Positions 49,675-57,546 of a DNA stretch of 64,000 nucleotides are shown in pieces (the first letter of the stretch is position 1; each line of letters begins with the position of its first letter). Both the position numbers and the translations under genes were made by a program. Location: contig DASXAA010000168.1 in the NCBI GenBank assembly GCA_036407035.1, positions 1-64,000 on the forward strand, read 5' to 3'. Under the pieces are notes generated by a model. It searched no databases. It was not told the DNA's origin and worked only from the letters and a program-made list of their open reading frames with translations. Source of the DNA: JACVRW01 sp036407035 (GTDB taxonomy: Bacteria > Actinomycetota > Thermoleophilia > Solirubrobacterales > Thermoleophilaceae).

Positions 49675-50406
49675 TCAGCCCTCGAGGGCGAGCTGCGTGT
49701 ATGCGATCGACTGGAAGGAGAGGCGGTGCAGCGGCGAGACGCCGATCTCGGCGATAGCGGCGCGATGCTCGGGGGTCGAGTAGCCGACGTTGGTCTCGAA
49801 GTCCCAGCCCGGGTGGCGCTCGGCCGCCTTCCGCATGTAACGGTCGCGCGAGACCTTGGCGAGCACGGACGCGGCGGCGATCGCTGCGCTGCGGCAGTCG
49901 CCATCGATCACGGCGCGCTGCTCGTGGCCGAAGTCCGGCACGTTGAACCCGTCTATGAGACACACGCTCCCCTCACGCGCCACGCCCAACAGGGCGGAGC
50001 GGAGGGCCTCCAGGTTCGTCACGTGCAGCCCGCGGGCGTCTATCCCGCGGACGCAACGGGACACGATCACCGCCCGGGCGGCGGCCCGCAGCACAAGGGG
50101 ATAGAGCTCCTCGCGGGTCTCGGCGGTGTGCTGCTTGGAGTCGTTGAGGCGGCTCAGCGCCCGACGGTCCGAGAGCGTCAGCCGCTCAAGGTCGAACAGG
50201 ACCGCGGCAGCGACGAGCGGGCCGGCAAGCGAGCCCCGGCCGGCCTCGTCCGCACCGGCGACGTACCGGCACTCGAGCGCGCGGTCGAACGCGAAGAGTC
50301 GCCTGCCGGTCCCCGGGCGCCTCCGGGCCTGGCGGCGAGCACCGGGGACGCCAGGATCCCGGGACGGCTTCGACTGCTGGGTGTCGGCGGTCCGTGGTCT
50401 CCCCAC
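49675..50406 (-). CDS. rnhB: Ribonuclease HII
   Basis: A 243-residue RNase HII removing ribonucleotides from DNA. Active-site motif AGADEAGRGSLAGP, then NDSKQ, GDCRSAAIAAASVLAKV and the C-terminal NVGYSTPEHRAAI. An N-terminal extension of about 45 basic residues precedes the catalytic domain; the GTG at 50406 may therefore be too far upstream. Confidence 0.92.
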   Translation of the reverse strand: MGRPRTADTQQSKPSRDPGVPGARRQARRRPGTGRRLFAFDRALECRYVAGADEAGRGSLAGPLVAAAVLFDLERLTLSDRRALSRLNDSKQHTAETREELYPLVLRAAARAVIVSRCVRGIDARGLHVTNLEALRSALLGVAREGSVCLIDGFNVPDFGHEQRAVIDGDCRSAAIAAASVLAKVSRDRYMRKAAERHPGWDFETNVGYSTPEHRAAIAEIGVSPLHRLSFQSIAYTQLALEG

Positions 50407-50535
50407 GCTGGGGCCCGATACTAGGACCGCCAGCGGCGGAAGGGCGTTCAGTGCGGGTTAAGAGCGCGGGAGCCGGCTCGGCCTGGGCCGTCGCGCCGAC
50501 GGCAGGGCCGGCCCGGCCTGGGCCGTTGCCCGCCC

Positions 50536-51144
50536 CTACAGGGTCCCGATGCGCCCGGGTGGCCAGTAGGTCATGAAGGCCTTCCCGATCATCCATTTCT
50601 TCGGGATCGGCCCCCACTCCCGGCTGTCCGCGCTCTCGCCGCGGTTGTCACCCATCATGAAGAAGTAGCCCTTCGGGATGGTGATCTCCTGGGGGAGATT
50701 GCAGATCTGACAATCGCTCGACAGGCGGGCGAAAGGCTCCTTCTGGCGCTTGCCGTTCAGGTATACGGCACCCCCAAGGACCTTGATGCGGTCACCGCCG
50801 ACCGCGACCACTCGCTTGATGAAGTTCGTGTCGGAGCGCTCGTCGGTCGGGCGTGGGCACGAAGTCTGGCTCGAGTGCCGCACTCCGCAGACGTTGGAGT
50901 CGGCGCCCGCGGGCGGCTTGAAGACGACGATGTCGCCGCGGCCCGGGGACCCGAAGCGGAGGCTCACCCGGTCCACCAGGACACGCTGGCCTACGTCGAG
51001 CGTCGGCTCCATCGACTCGCTCGGGATCCGGAACGGCTTGACGAGGAACGCCTGGATGCCGAGCGCCAGCCCGAGAGCCACCGCCACGATCATGACCAGC
51101 TCGAGGAGCGAGCCACGGGCGGTCTGCGGCTTCAGTCTCGCCAC
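50536..51144 (-). CDS. lepB: Signal peptidase I
   Basis: A 202-residue type I signal peptidase: one N-terminal membrane helix (ELVMIVAVALGLALGIQAFL), nucleophile serine in IPSESMEPTL, general-base lysine in FIKRVVAVGGD and the C-terminal box MGDNRGESADSREWGPIP. Its catalytic domain carries a small insertion with two CxxC-like pairs (CGVRHSSQTSC, CQIC). It lies downstream of rplS on the same strand, as usual in this gene block. Confidence 0.93.
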   Translation of the reverse strand: MARLKPQTARGSLLELVMIVAVALGLALGIQAFLVKPFRIPSESMEPTLDVGQRVLVDRVSLRFGSPGRGDIVVFKPPAGADSNVCGVRHSSQTSCPRPTDERSDTNFIKRVVAVGGDRIKVLGGAVYLNGKRQKEPFARLSSDCQICNLPQEITIPKGYFFMMGDNRGESADSREWGPIPKKWMIGKAFMTYWPPGRIGTL

Positions 51145-51174
51145 GCTCGCTGTCCGAGGCCCCCGGCCCCGTCC

Positions 51175-51972
51175 CTAGGACTTGGTCTCGTCGCCGGATT
51201 CGGCGGCGGCCTCAGCGGCGGGCTCGTCCGCGTCACCGGCATCGGCGGCGGCGTCTGCACTCGGCTCGTCCGCGTCGCCGTCGGGCGACTCGGCGCCGGA
51301 CGCGCCCTCGGCGGTCACCGGCTCCCCGGCGTCCTCGCCCTCGGACGTCGCGGCCTCCTCGGCCACGGCCCCATCGGCGGTTTCCGCGACCTCGGGCCCG
51401 CCGCCCTCGGACGTCGCGGCCTCCTCGGCCGCGGCCCCATCGGCGGTTTCCGCGGCCTCGGGCGCGCCCCCCTCGGCGGTCTCCGCGGCCTCGGGCGCAC
51501 CGCCGTCCTCGCCGCTCGCGGCAGCCGCCTCTTCGGCCTCGGTCTCCGCGGCGAGCTCCTCCTCGCCCGGGCGCGGGGCGTCGTCGGGCGGCATCGCGCC
51601 CTCGACGTACGCCTCCTCCTCGGCCCCGGTCCAGCGGCGCTCACGCACCCGTGCGCCGCGACCCACCCGCTCGCGCAGGTAGTAGAGCTTCGCCCGGCGG
51701 ACGTCGCCGCGCGCGGCGACCTCGATCTTCTCGATCTTTGGCGAATGCAGGGGGAAAGTTCTCTCCACGCCGACACCGAAGGACTGCTTGCGCACGGTGA
51801 ACGTCTCGCGCGCGCCGCTGCCCTGCCGCTTGATCACGATGCCCTCGAACACCTGCGTGCGGCGCCTGGTCCCCTCGACCACCTGAAAATGCACGCGCAC
51901 GCGATCGCCGGCCTGGAAGACCGGGACCCTGCGCATCTGTGCGCGCTCGAGGCTGTCGATTACGCCGGACAT
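51175..51972 (-). CDS. rplS: Ribosomal protein L19 with long acidic tail
   Basis: Residues 1 to about 115 are a normal L19 (VFQAGDRVRVHFQVVEG, FEGIVIKRQGSG, LHSPKIEKIEV, AKLYYLRE). Residues about 118-265 are a tail of Ala, Glu, Gly, Asp and Thr with internal repeats such as GGAPEAAETA and ADGAAAEEAATSEG. L19 usually ends near residue 115-120, so the tail more than doubles it. The frame of the tail stays open to a single stop and keeps the strain's codon style, so it looks translated. ATG start. Confidence 0.92.
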   Translation of the reverse strand: MSGVIDSLERAQMRRVPVFQAGDRVRVHFQVVEGTRRRTQVFEGIVIKRQGSGARETFTVRKQSFGVGVERTFPLHSPKIEKIEVAARGDVRRAKLYYLRERVGRGARVRERRWTGAEEEAYVEGAMPPDDAPRPGEEELAAETEAEEAAAASGEDGGAPEAAETAEGGAPEAAETADGAAAEEAATSEGGGPEVAETADGAVAEEAATSEGEDAGEPVTAEGASGAESPDGDADEPSADAAADAGDADEPAAEAAAESGDETKS

Positions 51973-52088
51973 GACGAGGGCGCAAGCGGTCCCGGAGGCA
52001 CAAATAAGGCGCGACCCCCGGGGGCACGTCGCGCGGGCAGGAATGGTAGCGAAGGGCCAGCGCTGTCGGAGCGGCATCGACGGCGCAT

Positions 52089-52184
52089 GCCGCGACGCGG
52101 CCGGCACCGCGCTCGTCGTGGCGCCGGCGCACGGACGCCGCGACGCGGGCGGCACCGCGCTCGTCGTGGCGCGGGCGCACGGAC
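52089..52184. repeat. 48-bp tandem duplication upstream of rplS
   Basis: The 48 bases at 52089-52136 (GCCGCGACGCGG...) are repeated at 52137-52184 with only a few changes. The pair lies in the 257-base gap between trmD and rplS, an otherwise GC-rich stretch with no gene. Confidence 0.75.
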
Positions 52185-52229
52185 GCGCCGCCGGCGCCGC
52201 GTTACGTCGGGTGCGACCCATAGCCGCGC

Positions 52230-52910
52230 CTACGCCTCGCCCCGTCGCCGCGCCCGGCTCTGCTCCAGGCGCCACTCGCGGATCCGGGCGTGGTCGCCCG
52301 AGACGAGGATCTCCGGCACGGTGTGCCCGCGCCAGTCGAACGGCCTCGTGTAGTGCGGGTACTCGGGCGCTCCCTCCAGCGCGACGCTGAACGACTCCTC
52401 CACCGCGCTCTCCTCGTGGCCGAGGGCGCCGGGCAGCTTGCGGATGACCACGTCGCAGAGGACCATCGCCGCCAGCTCGCCCCCCGACAGCACGTAGGGC
52501 CCGATCGAGATCACGTCGCGGGCGAGGTGCTCGTGAACCCGCTCGTCGAATCCCTCGTAGCGCCCGCACAGCAGGGTCAGCTCCGGTTCGGCGGCGAGCT
52601 CCGACGCAAGGGCGTCGTCGAGCTGCCGGCCGCCCGCGGCGAGCGCCACGACCCGCCGCCGCGTTCGGAGCTCCGCCGGGTCGACCTCGTACCGCGCCCG
52701 CAGCGCCGCCTCCACCACGTCCACCCGGATGACCATGCCGGCGCCCCCGCCGTACGGCGTGTCGTCGACCTGGCCGGCCTTGAGCGGCGTGGTAGCTCTC
52801 AGGTCGATCGCCTCGAGCTCATGGCCGAGCTCGAGCGCGTTGCGAACGTGGCGCTGCTCCGCGAACCAGTCGAACCAGCGGGGGAAGAGGGTGAAGACGT
52901 CGATCCTCAT
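52230..52910 (-). CDS. trmD: tRNA (guanine-N1)-methyltransferase TrmD
   Basis: A 226-residue SPOUT methyltransferase making m1G37 in tRNA. Knot motifs: DDTPYGGGAGMV, LLCGRYEGFDERV and ISIGPYVLSGGELA. The ATG overlaps the rimM stop in ATGA. The order rplS-trmD-rimM-khpA-rpsP is the common bacterial one. Confidence 0.94.
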   Translation of the reverse strand: MRIDVFTLFPRWFDWFAEQRHVRNALELGHELEAIDLRATTPLKAGQVDDTPYGGGAGMVIRVDVVEAALRARYEVDPAELRTRRRVVALAAGGRQLDDALASELAAEPELTLLCGRYEGFDERVHEHLARDVISIGPYVLSGGELAAMVLCDVVIRKLPGALGHEESAVEESFSVALEGAPEYPHYTRPFDWRGHTVPEILVSGDHARIREWRLEQSRARRRGEA

Positions 52911-53344
52911 GTCCCGGCGAGGAATTCCGCGTCGACCTCGATCACACCCGCCTGCGTGTCGATCGAGACGATCGCGTCGGACACGAACGGGACGAGGGTG
53001 CCGTCCTCCAGCTCGAGCAGGTCGCATGACGACCCGGCCAGGACCCGAGCCACGCTGCCCATTCCCGCCACGCGGCACCCGACGAGGTCCGCCGCGAGCC
53101 ACTCGCCGTCGCCCAGCTCGCCCTCGACCAACAGCGGCTCCCCGCGCAGCGGCCGCGGGTCGTCGACCGACGTCAGCCGCACCAGCGGGCGCTGGTCGGT
53201 CCCGGCGCGCCGCTCGACCCGGTGCTCCCGACCCGCCACGGTGACGGCGGTTCCCTCGGGCAGCGGATGCGCGGGCCCGTCGACGTAGAAGCTGCCGTCC
53301 CGGCCGTGGGGCCTCCCCACGCGGCCGGCGGTCACCTGGGTCAA
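52907..53344 (-). CDS. rimM: Ribosome maturation factor RimM
   Basis: A 145-residue RimM, shorter than the usual ~170. The N-terminal barrel (VGRPHGRDGSFYVDG) and the PRC-barrel (VAGMGSVARVLAG, LEDGTLVPFVSDAI) are both present. It binds S19 and helps 30S assembly. The TTG at 53344 overlaps the khpA stop in TTGA; GTG 53332 is an alternative. Confidence 0.9.
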   Translation of the reverse strand: MTQVTAGRVGRPHGRDGSFYVDGPAHPLPEGTAVTVAGREHRVERRAGTDQRPLVRLTSVDDPRPLRGEPLLVEGELGDGEWLAADLVGCRVAGMGSVARVLAGSSCDLLELEDGTLVPFVSDAIVSIDTQAGVIEVDAEFLAGT

Positions 53345-53574
53345 TCCACCACGTCGATGAGCACGCGCCGCCCGTGCCGCACGGACGCCGCCTTCACCAC
53401 CGTCCGCAGCGCTGCCACGGTGCGGCCGCCGCGCCCGATCACCTTGCCGGCGTCGTCGTCGGCCACGTGGAGCTCCAGCACGAGCGTGCCATCGTCCTCC
53501 TCGAACGACTCGACCGAGACCTCTTCCGGCTCGTCGACGAGCGAGCGGGCGAGGTACGCGAGCAGGTCTTCCAC
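53341..53574 (-). CDS. khpA: KH-domain RNA-binding protein KhpA
   Basis: A 77-residue single KH-domain protein with the RNA-gripping GxxG loop in GKVIGRGGRTVAAL. KhpA acts with KhpB on RNA in cell division and ribosome biology. GTG start directly behind the rpsP stop codon, without any gap. Confidence 0.9.
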   Translation of the reverse strand: MEDLLAYLARSLVDEPEEVSVESFEEDDGTLVLELHVADDDAGKVIGRGGRTVAALRTVVKAASVRHGRRVLIDVVD

Positions 53575-54252
53575 TTACGTCTCGAGCGAGGGGTCCGCAT
53601 CGGGCGCGTCGGCGCTCTGCGGGGCGTCCGGCTCGGTCGCCGCGGATGCGTCCGGCGGCTCCTCCGAAGCGTCAGGAGCGTCTGGCGCGGAGGCATCGGC
53701 CGGCGCTTTCGCTGGAGCCGCAGCGTCCGCCGGCGCGTCCGGCTCGGCCGGTGCACCCGGCTCTGCCGCGGCGTCCGCTGGGACGGTCTCCGCCGGTGCA
53801 TCCGGCGCGGCCGTCGCCTCGGCCTCGGCCAGCGCCGCCTCTGACTCGGCCGGCGCAGCCGCCCCTGAGTCGGCCGGCGTTGCCGCCTCGGCCGGCGCAG
53901 CCCCCTCGGCCCCCGCAGCCGCCTCGGCCCCCGCAGCCGCCTCTGCCTCGGCCGGCGCCGCCGCCTCCGGCTCGCCGCCGCGCGGCGTGCCGCCGACGAC
54001 CGCCGGGCCGCCGCTCTTCGTCTGCGCCTTCACCAGCTTCTTCACGCTCGCGGACGGCTGTGCGCCGCGCGCGATCCAGTGCTGCAGGCGCTCCTCGTCG
54101 ATCGCGATCGTCGACGGATTCGTCTGCGGGTTGTAGTGGCCGATCGATTCGATGAAGCGGCCGTCGCGCGGTGAGCGCTGGTCGGCCACGACCACTCGCC
54201 AGATCGGATTCTTCTTGCTGCCCACCCTTGTGAGCCGGACTCGGACTGCCAT
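53575..54252 (-). CDS. rpsP: Ribosomal protein S16 with long low-complexity tail
   Basis: Residues 1 to about 82 are a normal S16 (VRVRLTRVGSKKNPIWRVVV, GRFIESIGHYNP, RLQHWIARGAQPS). Residues about 90-225 form an Ala/Pro/Glu/Asp-rich tail with motifs like APAEPDAPADAAAPA. The usual length is 80-100, so the tail is longer than the protein. It keeps one frame and one stop. The paired case is L19 in the same operon. ATG start at 54252. Confidence 0.92.
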   Translation of the reverse strand: MAVRVRLTRVGSKKNPIWRVVVADQRSPRDGRFIESIGHYNPQTNPSTIAIDEERLQHWIARGAQPSASVKKLVKAQTKSGGPAVVGGTPRGGEPEAAAPAEAEAAAGAEAAAGAEGAAPAEAATPADSGAAAPAESEAALAEAEATAAPDAPAETVPADAAAEPGAPAEPDAPADAAAPAKAPADASAPDAPDASEEPPDASAATEPDAPQSADAPDADPSLET

Positions 54253-54266
54253 ATGAGCGGAGGAGG

Positions 54267-55595
54267 TTAGCGACCGCCCGCGAGCTGTTGCAGCGAGGGC
54301 ATCTTCCCGGTCGACAGCTGCTTCATGACCTTCTTCATCTGGGCGAACTGCTTGACGAGGTGCGAGACCGCCTGCACGTTGGTCCCGGAGCCCCTCGCGA
54401 TCCGCCTCCGCCGCGACCCGTCGATGATCTTCGGGTTCGCCCGCTCCTCTGGCGTCATCGACAGGATGATCGCCTCCAGGCGGTCGAGCTCCTTCTCGTT
54501 GATCTGGAGGTTGCCCAGCTGCTGGCCGACCCCGGGCATCATCTTCAGCAGGTTCCCGAGCGGCCCCATGTTGCGGACCTGCTTCATCTGCTCGAGGAAG
54601 TCGTCGAGCGTGAACTGCTGCTTGCGGATCTTGCGCTCCAGCTCCTGCGCCTGCCGCTCGTCGATCTGGCGCTCGGCCTTCTCGACGAGCGTCATCACGT
54701 CGCCCATCCCGAGGATGCGCTGCGCCATCCGGTCCGGGTGGAAGCGCTCGAAGTCGCGCAGCTTCTCGCCGGTCGACGCGTAGAGGATCGGCTTGCCCGT
54801 GACCGCCTTTACCGAGAGCGCAGCGCCGCCGCGGGCGTCGCCGTCGAGCTTTGTCAGGACGACGCCGTCGAAGTCCGCCGTCTCCGCGAACTGCTCGGCG
54901 ACGTTGACCGCGTCCTGTCCCGTCATCGCGTCGACGACGAGCAGCACGTCGTGCGGCTTCGTCCGCCTCTTGACCTGGGCGAGCTCCTTCATGAGCTCCT
55001 CGTCGACGTGGAGGCGGCCGCTGGTGTCGATGATGAGCGCGTCGCGGCGGTCCTGCTTTGCCTGGTCGAGCGCCCATTCGGCGATGTCGACCGGATCGCG
55101 CTTCGTGCCCTGCTCGTAGACGGTCGCGCCGGCCTGCTCGCCCACCTTGACGAGCTGGTCCACGGCGGCCGGGCGGTACACGTCGCACGCCGCGAGGGCC
55201 ACGTCCATCTTGTGCTCCTCGCGCAGGTGGCGCGCGAGCTTGCCGCAGGCGGTCGTCTTGCCCGAGCCCTGCAGGCCGGCCATCAGGATCACCGTCGGCC
55301 CGGGCCGGGCGAACGCCAGGTCGCGGCCGGCGCCGCCCATCAGCTTGGTGAGCTCGTCGGAGACGATCTTCACGACCTGCTGTCCAGGGTTGAGCGACTC
55401 GAGCACGTCATGGCCGAGCGCTCGATCCTTCACAGCGCCCGTGAACTCCTTGACGACCTTGAAGTTCACGTCGGCCTCGAGCAGCGCCAGCCGCACCTGG
55501 CGCATCGCCTTGTTGACGTCGTCCTCGGTCAGCTTCCCGCGCGAGCGGACGTCGCCGAGGGCGGCCTGGAGCCTGTCTGAGAGGGCGTCGAACAT
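54267..55595 (-). CDS. ffh: Signal recognition particle protein Ffh
   Basis: A 442-residue SRP54 GTPase targeting nascent membrane proteins. N domain, GTPase G1 GLQGSGKTTACGKLA near residue 105, CDVYRPAAVDQL, DTSGRLHVDEELM, TKLDGDARGGAALS, then the methionine-rich M domain (NMGPLGNLLKMMPG, GSGTNVQAVSHLVKQF). The ATG 55595 was chosen; ATG 55610 would add five residues. Stop 14 bases before rpsP. Confidence 0.95.
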   Translation of the reverse strand: MFDALSDRLQAALGDVRSRGKLTEDDVNKAMRQVRLALLEADVNFKVVKEFTGAVKDRALGHDVLESLNPGQQVVKIVSDELTKLMGGAGRDLAFARPGPTVILMAGLQGSGKTTACGKLARHLREEHKMDVALAACDVYRPAAVDQLVKVGEQAGATVYEQGTKRDPVDIAEWALDQAKQDRRDALIIDTSGRLHVDEELMKELAQVKRRTKPHDVLLVVDAMTGQDAVNVAEQFAETADFDGVVLTKLDGDARGGAALSVKAVTGKPILYASTGEKLRDFERFHPDRMAQRILGMGDVMTLVEKAERQIDERQAQELERKIRKQQFTLDDFLEQMKQVRNMGPLGNLLKMMPGVGQQLGNLQINEKELDRLEAIILSMTPEERANPKIIDGSRRRRIARGSGTNVQAVSHLVKQFAQMKKVMKQLSTGKMPSLQQLAGGR

Positions 55596-55621
55596 GCCTG
55601 GGAAGAGCATAGGCTGTCGCG

Positions 55622-56026
55622 GTGGACAAGCGACGGCTCTCCACGTTCGTCTCCCACAGGCTGTTCAACCCGTTCGTGAAGGCCGCTGCCCGCACGGGTG
55701 TCCCGCTGCCGGGTGTGGCGATCCTCGAGACGGTCGGGCGAAGGAGCGGCGAGCCGAGGCGGACGCCGGTCGGCAAGTCGCTCGACGGCGACACGTTGTG
55801 GGTGGTCGCCGAGCACCGGCATGGCTCTTATGTGCGCAACATCGAGGCAAATCCGCGCGTTCGCGTGCGCATCGGGTCACGCTGGCGAACGGCGACGGCG
55901 CGCGTGTTGCCGGAGGACGACTGGCGGGCGCGTCAGCGGGGGATGCCGAAGGCGAACGCCGCGGTGGTGCGCCTGATGGGAAGCGAGCCGGTCACCGTCC
56001 GGATCGATTTGGATCCGGGAGCCTGA
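55622..56026 (+). CDS. F420-type deazaflavin nitroreductase family protein
   Basis: A 134-residue split-barrel protein resembling the DDN/DUF385 family that uses cofactor F420 in actinobacteria: ETVGRRSGEPRRTPVG and WVVAEHRHGSYVRNIEANPRVRVR. The substrate is unknown. GTG start. It is divergent from ffh with a 26-base gap. Confidence 0.83.
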   Translation: MDKRRLSTFVSHRLFNPFVKAAARTGVPLPGVAILETVGRRSGEPRRTPVGKSLDGDTLWVVAEHRHGSYVRNIEANPRVRVRIGSRWRTATARVLPEDDWRARQRGMPKANAAVVRLMGSEPVTVRIDLDPGA

Positions 56027-56069
56027 GCCGCGGGCGGAAACCCCGGCCGGAGGCTGCGGTGCGTCCCAG

Positions 56070-57095
56070 CTAGGGCTGCGGCGGCGCGGGCGGCGCTGCC
56101 TCGTCCGGGGCGGGCGGGCCGGCCGCGGGCGGCGCCGGCGGCGCGGGTTCGTCCGGGGGCGGCGGAGCGCTCTTGGGCGGGGCCGGCGGGCCGCCCGCCG
56201 GCGGCCGCGGCGCCGGTGGTCCGTCCGGCTTCGCCCCCGGCAGCGCCGCTCCCAGCTGTCCCAGCGCCTGCGTGAACTCGCTCGGGATGATCCAGACCTT
56301 GTTGGACTCGCCCTGGGCGATCTGCGGCAGCACTTGCAGGTACTGGTAGGCGAGCAGCTTGGGGTCGGCGTCGCCGCGGTGGATCGCGTCGAAGACCGTC
56401 TCGATCGCCTTCGACTGGCCCTCGGCGCGCAGGATCTCGGACGTCTTCTGGCCCTCGGCACGGAGGATGGAGCTCTGCTTCTCGCCCTCCGCCGTCAGGA
56501 TCTGCGACTGCTTGACGCCCTCGGCGGTGAGGATCGCCGCACGCCGGTCGCGCTCGGCGCGCATCTGCTTCTCCATCGCCTCCTGGATGGTCGCGGGCGG
56601 GTCGATCGCCTTCAGCTCCACGCGGTTCACGCGGATGCCCCACTTGCCGGTCGCCTCGTCGAGGACGGTGCGCAGCTCGGCGTTGATGTTGTCGCGCGAG
56701 GTGAGCGTGTCCTCGAGCGTCATCCCGCCGGCCACGTTCCGGAGCGTCGTCACGGTGAGCTGCTCGATGGCGAGGATGTAATCGGCGATCTCGTAACTCG
56801 CCGCCTTCGGGTCCGTCACCTGAAAGTAGATGACGCTGTCGATGGAGACCGTGAGGTTGTCCTCCGTGATCACCGGCTGCGGCGGGAACGAGACCACCTG
56901 CTCGCGCAGGTCGATCAGCGGCCGGACGCGGTCCACGTAGGGCACCACGAGTGCGAGGCCGGCGTCGAGGGTGCGGTGGTACCGGCCGAGCCGCTCCACG
57001 ACCCCCGCCCGCGCCTGGGGCACGATCCGGATTCCGCGCGCGACCGTGAACAGGACCACGAACGCCACGACCACGAGCACGATCAGGGTGGCCAT
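56070..57095 (-). CDS. SPFH/Band 7 slipin-like protein
   Basis: A 341-residue membrane-anchored scaffold protein. N-terminal helix (LIVLVVVAFVVLFTVARGI), SPFH domain (GVVERLGRYHRTLDAGLALV, ISIDSVIYFQVTDP-like SIDSVIYFQVTDP), then a heptad-like repeat ILTAEGVKQSQ/ILTAEGEKQSS/ILRAEGQKTSE/ILRAEGQSK, and a Pro/Ala tail of about 60 residues. It is expected to organise membrane regions together with NfeD, whose gene lies 13 bases upstream. Confidence 0.88.
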   Translation of the reverse strand: MATLIVLVVVAFVVLFTVARGIRIVPQARAGVVERLGRYHRTLDAGLALVVPYVDRVRPLIDLREQVVSFPPQPVITEDNLTVSIDSVIYFQVTDPKAASYEIADYILAIEQLTVTTLRNVAGGMTLEDTLTSRDNINAELRTVLDEATGKWGIRVNRVELKAIDPPATIQEAMEKQMRAERDRRAAILTAEGVKQSQILTAEGEKQSSILRAEGQKTSEILRAEGQSKAIETVFDAIHRGDADPKLLAYQYLQVLPQIAQGESNKVWIIPSEFTQALGQLGAALPGAKPDGPPAPRPPAGGPPAPPKSAPPPPDEPAPPAPPAAGPPAPDEAAPPAPPQP

Positions 57096-57108
57096 TCAGG
57101 CAAACCTC

Positions 57109-57534
57109 CTACTCCGAGACAAGCGCCGTGGCGCCCTCGATCTTCAGCACTTCGCAGCGAGTCCCCGGCTCGAGCACCTCATCGTCGTCGTAGGTGCGGG
57201 CGGTCCATATCTCGCCGCCGATCTTGACCTGGCCGCCGTCCGCGTCCACGCGCTGCAGCACCACGGCCCTGGCGCCCACCAGCGCGGCGGCCCCGGTGCG
57301 CAGGCGCGCCGGGGTCTGGAGATGACGCCGGGCGATCGGGCGCAGCACCGCGAGCGACGCGATCGAGGCGACGATGAAGACGATCCACTGGGCGACCGCC
57401 CCGCCCCCGACGAGCGCGACCACCGCCGCCAGCACCGCGGCGACGGCGATCGGGCCCAGGAAGAAGCCGACGGTCGCGATCTCGCCGACCGCAAGCACGC
57501 CCGCCGCGATCATCCAGATGACCCACTCGTCCAT
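57109..57534 (-). CDS. NfeD-like membrane protein
   Basis: A 141-residue protein with about three membrane helices (IWMIAAGVLAVGEIATVGFF, AVAAVLAAVVALVG, WIVFIVASIASLAVL) and a C-terminal OB fold (LVGARAVVLQRVDADGGQVKI). It is the usual partner of slipin-type SPFH proteins. ATG start at 57534. Confidence 0.88.
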   Translation of the reverse strand: MDEWVIWMIAAGVLAVGEIATVGFFLGPIAVAAVLAAVVALVGGGAVAQWIVFIVASIASLAVLRPIARRHLQTPARLRTGAAALVGARAVVLQRVDADGGQVKIGGEIWTARTYDDDEVLEPGTRCEVLKIEGATALVSE

Positions 57535-57546
57535 TCGCGATCGATC

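Noticed and set aside
50407..50535. Small gene or RNA between rnhB and lepB
   Set aside because: Only GC-rich sequence with a repeated CGGCCTGGGCCGT; no start signal or stable open frame.
53840..53890. Repeats in the rpsP tail as a mobile or minisatellite element
   Set aside because: They are in-frame low-complexity coding sequence and not exact tandem copies.
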